From Bacillota bacterium (GTDB lineage: Bacteria > Bacillota > Desulfitobacteriia > Desulfitobacteriales > Desulfitobacteriaceae), in assembly GCA_023390635.1 (NCBI GenBank), contig JAEWCM010000206.1:1-5857 (forward strand): 5,857 nucleotides of DNA. Reading direction: 5' to 3'. Below the pieces are notes generated by a model. The model was not told the origin of the DNA and did not search any database. It worked only from the letters and a program-made list of their open reading frames with translations. Both the position numbers and the translations under genes were made by a program. Below are positions 1 to 5,857 of this stretch, one piece after another. Numbering within the stretch: position 1 is the stretch's first letter; each line of letters starts with the position of its first letter.

Positions 1-393
1 GTTGATGGTTCTGTTCTGGCTCAATTGGGCAGGCCCGACATGAGGCTGCCCATTGCCTACGCTTTAAGCTATCCTGAACGTTGGACCAATCCTTTCGAGC
101 GTCTGGATCTGAGAGGGAAAGAATTGACCTTCCTGGAGCCCGATTTGGCGGAATTCCCTGCTTTGCGCTTGGCTTATCAGGCCGGAAGACAGGGCGGGAC
201 AATGCCGGCAGTGATGAATGCCGCCAATGAGATCGCTGTGGGAGCCTTTTTGGAAAACCGCCTTTCTTATTTGCGGATTGTTGATCTGGTGGAACAGGTC
301 TGCAGTGAACACCAGGTTTTAGCAGTTGATAATTTGGAAACTGTACTTAATGTGGATCAATGGGCTCGCCTTAGAACTCAGGAATTAATTTAA
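1..393 (+). CDS. dxr: 1-deoxy-D-xylulose 5-phosphate reductoisomerase, C-terminal part (5' end outside window)
   Basis: DXR (IspC) is the cytosolic NADPH- and metal-dependent enzyme that turns 1-deoxy-D-xylulose 5-phosphate into 2-C-methyl-D-erythritol 4-phosphate, the first committed step of the MEP isoprenoid pathway. The frame is open from base 1 and ends at TAA 391-393, giving 130 residues, roughly the last third of a protein usually near 380-400 residues. The fragment opens with the family signature DGSVLAQLGRPDMRLPIAYA, followed by YPERW, and later has MNAANEIAVGAFL, a strongly conserved stretch in the C-terminal helical domain. The NADPH-binding domain and the catalytic metal ligands lie upstream of the window and cannot be checked. 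The next gene, rseP, starts 52 bases downstream, and a second MEP gene, ispG, follows that. Identification is firm from the motifs; only the N-terminus is unknown. Confidence 0.96.
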   Translation, partial: VDGSVLAQLGRPDMRLPIAYALSYPERWTNPFERLDLRGKELTFLEPDLAEFPALRLAYQAGRQGGTMPAVMNAANEIAVGAFLENRLSYLRIVDLVEQVCSEHQVLAVDNLETVLNVDQWARLRTQELI

Positions 394-445
394 ACGGGAC
401 AATCCATATGAGATGGAATTAAGGAATTGAAGAAAGGGTGATGAA

Positions 446-1504
446 ATGCTCATTAAGGCATTGGAAATAGCTTTTGTGTTCGGCTTGCTGGTTATGTTTC
501 ATGAATTTGGTCATTATGCGGTGGCTAGGCTGAACGGGATTAAGGTACTGGAATTCAGTTTCGGATTTGGACCGAAGCTGATCGGTTATAAAAGCAAAGA
601 CACCCTTTATGCAATTCGCCTGGTTCCCCTGGGGGGATTTGTTAAGCTTTACGGAATGGATCAGGAGCTAGATGAAAAGGGCCAGCCTGTTTTAGTGGCC
701 ATCAATGATCCGGAGAGCTTTATGAGTAAAAAAGTCTGGCAGAGGGCCGGTGTGATTGCGGCCGGGCCGATTATGAATTTTGTGCTGGCTATCCTGCTTT
801 TCATCATTATTTATGCATCGATGGGGATTCCCACCGCATCGACAGGAAACGTGGTCGGTTCGGTGGTCAGCGGCAATCCGGCAGCGGTAGCCGGGGTTGA
901 GCCCGGTGACAAGATCACCATGGTCAACGGCAAAGCCACTCCCGATTGGGAGGCATTGACGGCGGCGATTTGGGCTAATCCGGATAAAGCTATTGAATTG
1001 ACCGTTGATAAGGAGAACAAGCAGGTCTCCTATACGGTAACTCCTCAATTGGATAAGGGAACTGGCCATGGAATCATTGGCATTTCACCTGAAGTCATCT
1101 ACCAGCCGGCCTCTTTTTCCCGGTCGGTGAGCTATGGTTTTGAGCGAACTGTGGAGTTTACCAAGTATATTGTGGTGACCCTGGGACAAATGATTACGGG
1201 CAAGACTCAGGCTGAAGTAGGTGGTCCGGTAATGATTGCTCAGGCCATCGGTCAGGCGGCACAGCAAGGCTGGGCTGATTTACTGAGCTTAGCCGGTGTT
1301 TTAAGTATTCAATTAGGTTTGTTGAATCTTTTTCCGATTCCCGCTCTGGATGGCAGCAAATTAGTTTTTTTGGGCATTGAGGGGATCAGAGGAAAAGCTA
1401 TCAATCCAGAAAAAGAAAACTTTGTGCATTTTATCGGATTTGTTTTGTTAATGGCTTTAATGGTGGCTGTCACATATAAAGATGTGGCAAACCTTTTTAA
1501 ATGA
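446..1504 (+). CDS. rseP: Site-2 intramembrane zinc metalloprotease, RseP/RasP family (M50B)
   Basis: Membrane protease of 352 residues that, in this family, cuts substrates inside the membrane after a first cut by a site-1 protease. Known targets of relatives are anti-sigma factors (RsiW in B. subtilis, RseA in E. coli). Visible in order: a hydrophobic segment (about 5-25) containing the zinc motif HEFGH (19-23); the PLGGFVKLYG strand (61-70); a second membrane segment (about 102-126) with the GPIMN motif (107-111); one PDZ domain (about 133-200, core GVEPGDKITMVNG); a GGPVMIAQ loop (259-266); a third segment with NLFPIPALDGS (294-304), where D302 should be the third zinc ligand; and a last segment (about 328-345). 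It is shorter than the roughly 420-residue B. subtilis RasP and has one PDZ domain rather than the two of E. coli RseP. The usual LDGG reads LDGS. ATG 446 follows AAAGGGTGAT at 433-442, and an in-frame TGA at 428-430 bounds the start. Substrates cannot be read from this window. Confidence 0.95.
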   Translation: MLIKALEIAFVFGLLVMFHEFGHYAVARLNGIKVLEFSFGFGPKLIGYKSKDTLYAIRLVPLGGFVKLYGMDQELDEKGQPVLVAINDPESFMSKKVWQRAGVIAAGPIMNFVLAILLFIIIYASMGIPTASTGNVVGSVVSGNPAAVAGVEPGDKITMVNGKATPDWEALTAAIWANPDKAIELTVDKENKQVSYTVTPQLDKGTGHGIIGISPEVIYQPASFSRSVSYGFERTVEFTKYIVVTLGQMITGKTQAEVGGPVMIAQAIGQAAQQGWADLLSLAGVLSIQLGLLNLFPIPALDGSKLVFLGIEGIRGKAINPEKENFVHFIGFVLLMALMVAVTYKDVANLFK

Positions 1505-1552
1505 CCTATATGGAGCAGTTTGAGACTTAGTGCCTGATGGGAGGGTTTTGGA

Positions 1553-2635
1553 ATGGGAACGTTAACCAAGAGGGTTCATATCGGTGAAGTGCCGATTGGC
1601 GGCGGTGCTCCCATTGTTATCCAGTCCATGACCAATACAGACACCCGTGATGCAGGAAAAACTCTGGAGCAAATTAAGGCACTTAAAGAGGCCGGATGCC
1701 AGGTTGTGAGGCTGGCTGTTCCTGATGAAGAAGCGGCAAAGACTTTGAAGTCAATCCTTCTTCATACCCCGGTGCCTTTGGTTGCGGATATTCACTTTGA
1801 TTATCGTTTGGCTATCATGGCGGTGGAGGCAGGTGTGCACGGTCTTCGCCTCAATCCGGGAAATATCGGGGCACAATGGAAGATCCAGGAGGTTATTCAA
1901 GCTGTAAAAGAGCGGCATATTCCTGTGAGAATCGGGGTTAACAGCGGATCACTGGAAAAGGATCTGCTGGACAAATATCACGGGGTCAGTGCTAAAGGCA
2001 TGGTAGAGAGCGCTTTAAGACATGTGCACCTTTTGGAGGATGCGGGATACGACCAGATTAAAATATCCCTGAAGTCCTCTCAGGTGCCTCTCATGCTGGA
2101 AGCATACCGGGAAATGTCGAGACAAACCGATTATCCTCTTCATGTAGGGGTCACGGAAGCGGGAACGGTCCGTTCCGGCGTGGTAAAGTCGGCAGTGGGT
2201 ATCGGAGCTTTATTGGCGGAAGGGATCGGAGACACCATCAGGGTGTCTTTGACGGGGAACCCGGTGCAGGAGATCCCCGTAGCTCTGGAAATCCTGCGGG
2301 TTCTGGGATTGAGAGATCAGGGAGTGGATCTGATCAGCTGTCCTACCTGCGGGCGGACCGAGGTTGATCTGGCTTATCTGGCCGATCAGGTGGAAGCAAG
2401 GTTAAACAGCCTTCCCCCATTGGACAAACCTTTGCGCGTGGCCGTGATGGGGTGCGTGGTGAACGGACCGGGAGAGGCGAAAGAAGCGGATTTAGGGATT
2501 GCCGGCGGAAAAGGAAAAGGTATATTATTTAGTAAGGGAGAAATTATTGCTCAATACGATGAGCGGGATTTGCTTCCTGCCCTTCTGGGTGAAATTGAAA
2601 AATATGCCAGAGAACATGAGCTGGGACAGAACTGA
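1553..2635 (+). CDS. ispG: 4-hydroxy-3-methylbut-2-enyl diphosphate synthase (GcpE/IspG)
   Basis: Cytosolic iron-sulfur enzyme of the MEP pathway that reductively opens 2-C-methyl-D-erythritol 2,4-cyclodiphosphate to HMBPP, taking electrons from flavodoxin or ferredoxin. The 360-residue length fits the two-domain bacterial form. The N-terminal TIM-barrel part shows VIQSMTNTDTRD (22-33), VADIHFDYRLA (77-87), GLRLNPGNIG (97-106) and IGVNSGSLE (127-135). The C-terminal reductase-like part carries the complete 4Fe-4S ligand set: C263 and C266 in SCPTCGRTE, C301 in MGCVVNGPGEA, and E308. That is the family spacing C-x2-C-x34-C-x6-E, so the enzyme should be functional. ATG 1553 is preceded by GGGAGGG (1539-1545) with a 7-base spacer, and an in-frame TGA at 1535-1537 rules out longer starts. 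It lies 48 bases after rseP and 43 bases before proS, sharing the cluster with dxr of the same pathway. Confidence 0.97.
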   Translation: MGTLTKRVHIGEVPIGGGAPIVIQSMTNTDTRDAGKTLEQIKALKEAGCQVVRLAVPDEEAAKTLKSILLHTPVPLVADIHFDYRLAIMAVEAGVHGLRLNPGNIGAQWKIQEVIQAVKERHIPVRIGVNSGSLEKDLLDKYHGVSAKGMVESALRHVHLLEDAGYDQIKISLKSSQVPLMLEAYREMSRQTDYPLHVGVTEAGTVRSGVVKSAVGIGALLAEGIGDTIRVSLTGNPVQEIPVALEILRVLGLRDQGVDLISCPTCGRTEVDLAYLADQVEARLNSLPPLDKPLRVAVMGCVVNGPGEAKEADLGIAGGKGKGILFSKGEIIAQYDERDLLPALLGEIEKYAREHELGQN

Positions 2636-2663
2636 AGCTGTGCCGGCGTATTTTTAAAGACAG

Positions 2664-2669
2664 AAAGGA
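2664..2669 (+). promoter_or_regulatory. Ribosome binding site that decides the proS start
   Basis: AAAGGA lies 9 bases before ATG 2679, a normal spacing. It directly abuts the other in-frame ATG at 2670, which is too close for standard initiation. An in-frame TAA at 2655-2657 excludes anything further upstream. ATG 2679 is therefore preferred, and it gives the MRVSQLLNPTLREVP start that I recall for clostridial ProRS. Confidence 0.7.
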
Positions 2670-2678
2670 ATGGAATCA

Positions 2679-4412
2679 ATGCGGGTCAGCCAGCTATTAA
2701 ATCCAACATTAAGAGAAGTTCCGGGGGAAGCGGAGGTTGTCAGCCATCAACTGATGCTCCGGGCCGGGTTCATTCGCAAATCGGCAGCGGGAATTTATAC
2801 ATACCTGCCGTTAGGCTTAAAGGTATTAAAGAAAATTGAACAGATTGTCCGGGAGGAAATGGATGCCAAGGGCGGTCAGGAAGTGCTCCTGCCTATTATG
2901 CAACCTTCTGAGCTGTGGAAGGAGACCGGTCGGTGGTCTGTTTACGGTGCGGAAATGTTCCGGCTTAAAGACCGGCACGACAGAGAATTCTGCCTGGGTC
3001 CTACCCACGAAGAAATTGTTACTGATCTGGTGCGCAATGAGGTAAGGTCTTACAAGCAACTGCCTCTGCTCCTTTATCAGATTCAAAACAAATACCGGGA
3101 TGAAAGGCGTCCCCGTTTCGGACTGCTGAGGGGCAGAGAATTCATCATGAAGGACTTATATTCTTTTGACCGCAGTCCTGAAGCCGTAAAAGTAAGCTAT
3201 CAAAAGATGTATGACGCCTACGGCAGGATTTTTACCCGTTGCGGACTGGAACATCGTCCTGTGGAAGCTGATGCAGGTGCTATCGGCGGTTCGGGGGGCA
3301 CGCATGAATTTATGGTCTTGGCAGATTCAGGAGAGGCAGCAGTGGTGTATTGCCCCGACTGCGACTATGCTGCCAATACTGAGAAAGCGGAATGCACTCC
3401 TCAGCCTGTAGACAGCAGAGCGGGAGAAGCAGAAGAGAGAAGACTTGTAGAAACTCCTCATATGAAGACAATTGAACAGGTGAGCGAGTATTTGAAGCTT
3501 GACAAGCATCAGCTTATCAAATCCCTCCTGTATCAGGCAGATGATCAACTGGTGTTGGTGCTGGTACGGGGAGACCGAGAAGTTAATGAAATCAAGCTGA
3601 ATAACTTGCTGGGCGGGGTGCTGGATCTAAAACTGGCATCTCAGGATAAGGTTGAACAGGTTCTGGGCTGCGAGCCCGGCTTTGTTGGGCCGGTAGGTGT
3701 TCCCAGCGATTTAAAAGTACTGGCGGACCATGAAGTTGCTCTTATAAAAGGCGCTGCCTGTGGTGCCAATCAGAAAGATGCCCATTGGGTCGGTGTAGTT
3801 TCGGGCCGGGATTTCAATCTGGAGCAGACTTATGATCTCCGGCTGATTGAAGCCGGCGAACCTTGCCCGAAATGCGGAAAGTCTTTACAGGAAGCAAGAG
3901 GGATTGAAGTTGGACAGGTTTTCAATCTGGGTACGAAATACAGCAAAGCTCTGGGGGCTACCTTTTTGGACGAAAAGGGTGAAGAACAGCTTTGCCACAT
4001 GGGATGCTACGGCATTGGCGTGAGCCGGACTATGGCGGCGACCATTGAGCAGTATCATGATGATGACGGTATTATCTGGCCGATGTCTATTGCTCCTTAT
4101 CACTGCATTATTGTCCCTGTGAGCTTAAAGGATGAAGCGGTGGTTAAGGCGGCAGAAGACCTCTATCGTGACCTTAAGGCCCAGGGTGTAGAAGTGGTGT
4201 TAGACGACAGAGATGAAAGGCCTGGCGTTAAATTTAAAGACGCTGACCTGATCGGTTATCCGATCCGCCTGACCATTGGCAGTAAAACCTTGGCAGAAGC
4301 TAAGCTTGAATTGCGGACCAGGCTTGACGGACAGACGGAGTTAATTCCTTTGGACCAAGCGGTGGAGACAGTCTGGGCAAAGATTAATGCCAGCATTGCT
4401 GATTTGAAATAG
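2679..4412 (+). CDS. proS: Prolyl-tRNA synthetase, bacterial type with inserted editing domain
   Basis: Cytosolic class IIa aminoacyl-tRNA synthetase that attaches proline to tRNA(Pro). It has 577 residues from ATG 2679 (580 if ATG 2670 were used), close to the usual 565-580. Motif 1 lies around GGQEVLLPIMQPSELW (65-80). GPTHEE (107-112) carries the T-x-E amino-acid-binding signature. Motif 2 is YRDERRPRFGLLRGREF (139-155) and motif 3 is GIGVSR (445-450). Between motifs 2 and 3 sits a YbaK-like INS domain (about 230-390), which in relatives hydrolyses mischarged Ala-tRNA(Pro). K281 and H369 (in GANQKDAH) match the Lys and His important in E. coli ProRS as I recall them. The C-terminal anticodon-binding domain covers about 475-577. 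Two CxxC pairs, C225/C228 and C396/C399, flank the editing domain and could form a metal site, though this is inference. All catalytic motifs look intact. polC follows 57 bases downstream. Confidence 0.97.
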   Translation: MRVSQLLNPTLREVPGEAEVVSHQLMLRAGFIRKSAAGIYTYLPLGLKVLKKIEQIVREEMDAKGGQEVLLPIMQPSELWKETGRWSVYGAEMFRLKDRHDREFCLGPTHEEIVTDLVRNEVRSYKQLPLLLYQIQNKYRDERRPRFGLLRGREFIMKDLYSFDRSPEAVKVSYQKMYDAYGRIFTRCGLEHRPVEADAGAIGGSGGTHEFMVLADSGEAAVVYCPDCDYAANTEKAECTPQPVDSRAGEAEERRLVETPHMKTIEQVSEYLKLDKHQLIKSLLYQADDQLVLVLVRGDREVNEIKLNNLLGGVLDLKLASQDKVEQVLGCEPGFVGPVGVPSDLKVLADHEVALIKGAACGANQKDAHWVGVVSGRDFNLEQTYDLRLIEAGEPCPKCGKSLQEARGIEVGQVFNLGTKYSKALGATFLDEKGEEQLCHMGCYGIGVSRTMAATIEQYHDDDGIIWPMSIAPYHCIIVPVSLKDEAVVKAAEDLYRDLKAQGVEVVLDDRDERPGVKFKDADLIGYPIRLTIGSKTLAEAKLELRTRLDGQTELIPLDQAVETVWAKINASIADLK

Positions 4413-4456
4413 ATAACATTGAACTAATTCAAGATTTTGTGGTGAACGGGATAAGT

Positions 4457-4462
4457 GGAGGA
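4457..4462 (+). promoter_or_regulatory. Ribosome binding site of polC
   Basis: GGAGGA ends 7 bases before ATG 4470. An in-frame TAA at 4452-4454 means the only longer option would be GTG 4455, which overlaps the Shine-Dalgarno sequence itself. ATG 4470 is therefore the likely start. Confidence 0.75.
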
Positions 4463-4469
4463 TAAAGCG

Positions 4470-5857
4470 ATGTTCAGGCCGGTTCCGCTGGGGGAAGTTC
4501 CCCTGATTAAAAAGCTGCCGTCTGATTGGCAGGAGAAATTAAGTCCATATCTGGAAACTATGATATTAAAGCAGGTGGAGGTTTGCCCTGAAGAAGGGAG
4601 GTGGACTCTCCACCTGTCTTCTTCAGGTGCTGCCGATGAAATGCTGTTGAGGCATCTATGCCATGATTTAAATGAGCAACTTCCGGAAGTTACCGATATT
4701 GATTTTTGTATGGAGATCAATGAAGAAAGTTCTTTAGCAGATTGCAGTTCTTTGGAGGAACTGTGCCAATCGGCATGGGGAGAAGTGACAGCCGCTTTAA
4801 GTAGCCTGCTGCCTTCCGCCCGGGGCTGGATTAACGAGCAAACCCCTCATGAGATACAGGAAAATACATTGACTATTTGCGCTCCTAATGATCTGAGCAT
4901 TGAGTATTTACAAAGCAAGCACAAGGTGGTGGAGGATTACTTTAATGCCCAGTACGGTTTGAAGATTCAACTTTGCTGCAAACTGAACCAACAGGCTCAG
5001 GATAAGGACTACGCACGTATGATCGAGCTGGAAGAGCAGGCCCGGATCGAAGAACTTCTGGCAGCAGCCAAATCTCAGCCTTCTGCACCGAAAGAGGCAG
5101 AAAGAAGCTCCTGCATATTAGGCCATGAGTTCTCTGCACCTGTTGTCCCGATCCGGGAAATTCAGGATGAAGAGAGGCAAGTGGTCACGGAGGGAAAAGT
5201 TTTCGGACTGGAATATAGAAAGCTGAAAACGGGGCGGCAAATTTTAACGTTTGCCATTACAGATAAAACCGATTCAATTTCCGCCAAAATTTTCTTAAAA
5301 GAGGGCCAGGAAAGCCTGGACTTTCAAGGAGGAGAATGGGTGAAATTGCGGGGCTCCGCTCAGTATGACCGGTATAGCGGGGAGCTGACCTTGATGCCCA
5401 AGGATATTGTCCGTTCGTCACCGGTGATTCGGATGGATAATGCTCCAGAGAAGCGGATTGAACTGCACCTCCATACCCGTATGTCCACCATGGATGCTGT
5501 TTCTCCTGCGGCTGAATTGGTGAAAAGAGCGAGCCAGTGGGGACATGAGGCAATCGCCATTACTGACCACGGTGTAGTTCAGGCCTTTCCGGAAGCAGTG
5601 GACGCAGGGAAAAAGTATGGTGTGAAGGTCATTCTGGGAGTGGAGGGGTATTTGATTGACGATGGCCAGGGAACATTACCTCTAAAAGAAAGAAGAAGCC
5701 GTCATATTATTCTACTGGTTAAGAATGCTGCTGGCTTAAAGAATCTATACAAGCTGATTACCATTTCTCATCTTGAGCATTTTAAGCGGACGCCCCGCAT
5801 TCCTAAGTCCATTCTCCAGAGTCACAGGGAGGGAATCATTGTGGGATCGGCCTGTGA
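4470..5857 (+). CDS. polC: DNA polymerase III alpha subunit, PolC type, N-terminal part (3' end outside window); no exonuclease insertion seen in PHP domain
   Basis: Replicative DNA polymerase of low-GC Gram-positives; 462 complete codons are visible and the frame is open at the right edge. Order seen: a weakly conserved N-terminal domain (about 1-175, with a KH-like stretch near 147-170), a charged helical linker (about 178-200, rich in E, A and L), an OB fold (about 237-320, starting QVVTEGKVFGLEYRKLKTGR) and a PHP domain (from 331). OB before PHP is the PolC arrangement; DnaE has its OB fold at the C-terminus. PHP residues seen: H333 and H335 in ELHLHT, D342, D366 and H367 in ITDHG, E392 in LGVEGYL, H412 in RHIILL, and C462 in GSAC. 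In typical PolC a DEDD 3'-5' exonuclease of nearly 200 residues lies between the positions of E392 and H412. Here only 19 residues lie between them, and the frame continues directly into KNAAGLKNLYKLITISHLEH and PRIPKS, the sequence that normally follows the exonuclease. The palm, fingers and C-terminal domains are beyond the window. PolC type is firm from the domain order. Confidence 0.93.
   Translation, partial: MFRPVPLGEVPLIKKLPSDWQEKLSPYLETMILKQVEVCPEEGRWTLHLSSSGAADEMLLRHLCHDLNEQLPEVTDIDFCMEINEESSLADCSSLEELCQSAWGEVTAALSSLLPSARGWINEQTPHEIQENTLTICAPNDLSIEYLQSKHKVVEDYFNAQYGLKIQLCCKLNQQAQDKDYARMIELEEQARIEELLAAAKSQPSAPKEAERSSCILGHEFSAPVVPIREIQDEERQVVTEGKVFGLEYRKLKTGRQILTFAITDKTDSISAKIFLKEGQESLDFQGGEWVKLRGSAQYDRYSGELTLMPKDIVRSSPVIRMDNAPEKRIELHLHTRMSTMDAVSPAAELVKRASQWGHEAIAITDHGVVQAFPEAVDAGKKYGVKVILGVEGYLIDDGQGTLPLKERRSRHIILLVKNAAGLKNLYKLITISHLEHFKRTPRIPKSILQSHREGIIVGSAC

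Noticed and set aside
403..417. Small inverted repeat TCCAT/ATGGA in the dxr-rseP gap, considered as a terminator
   Set aside because: The stem is only 5 base pairs, A-T rich, with no following T-run; it is within chance expectation.
692..1069. Minus-strand open frame of 125 codons inside rseP
   Set aside because: It is antisense to the conserved membrane and PDZ part of rseP; its composition (many Arg, His and Cys) is typical of a shadow frame.
4404..4430. Possible promoter (TTGAAA ... TAATTC) at the end of proS, ahead of polC
   Set aside because: The spacer is only 15 bases and the -10 match is poor. It is not enough to call a promoter without expression data.
4424..4720. Minus-strand open frame of 98 codons covering the proS-polC gap and the 5' end of polC
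   Set aside because: It lies opposite the polC N-terminus, which has a good Shine-Dalgarno sequence and PolC domain order. Its predicted protein shows no recognisable motif and is rich in Ser, as expected for a shadow frame.
5257..5560. Overlapping minus-strand open frames opposite the polC OB/PHP region
   Set aside because: They are antisense to clearly conserved coding sequence, have no recognisable motifs, and I saw no sign of a gene start of their own.
4470..5857. DnaE rather than PolC identity for the last gene, because the exonuclease is missing
   Set aside because: The N-terminal domain and the OB fold precede the PHP domain, and segments such as VVQAFPEA and PRIPKS match PolC. DnaE starts with the PHP domain and carries its OB fold at the C-terminus.

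Overview
The window looks like a housekeeping stretch of a Firmicutes chromosome, most likely from a spore-former or anaerobe of the Clostridia/Peptococcaceae type. Desulfitobacterium-like is my best guess, not a proven assignment. Four things point there: moderate G+C, Gram-positive ribosome binding sites, a PolC-type replicative polymerase, and the order dxr-rseP-ispG-proS-polC, which I recall from clostridial genomes. In Bacillus subtilis a similar cluster exists, but ispG lies elsewhere. All genes are on the + strand, and I see no mobile element, CRISPR array, tRNA or rRNA.

Layout: 1-393 is the C-terminal end of dxr (MEP isoprenoid pathway). 446-1504 is rseP, a membrane-embedded site-2 zinc metalloprotease with one PDZ domain. 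1553-2635 is ispG, a 4Fe-4S enzyme late in the same MEP pathway. 2679-4412 is proS, a bacterial prolyl-tRNA synthetase with an inserted editing domain. 4470 to the right edge is the N-terminal part of polC, the Gram-positive DNA polymerase III alpha subunit; its reading frame is open at the window end. The gaps are about 40-60 bases, each holding a Shine-Dalgarno sequence and no convincing promoter or terminator. One long transcript is therefore the simplest reading. There is no gene-free stretch longer than about 60 bases.

The genes join two MEP-pathway steps (DXR and IspG), membrane proteolysis, tRNA charging and chromosome replication. They look like a growth-linked operon rather than one pathway.

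The one real surprise is in polC. It has the PolC order (N-terminal domain, OB fold, PHP domain), but the PHP domain runs straight through the point where typical PolC proteins carry the DEDD 3'-5' proofreading exonuclease. Only about 20 residues separate the two PHP landmarks that flank that insertion. The PHP metal-binding residues visible in the window are all retained. I found no sign of an undescribed multi-gene system.
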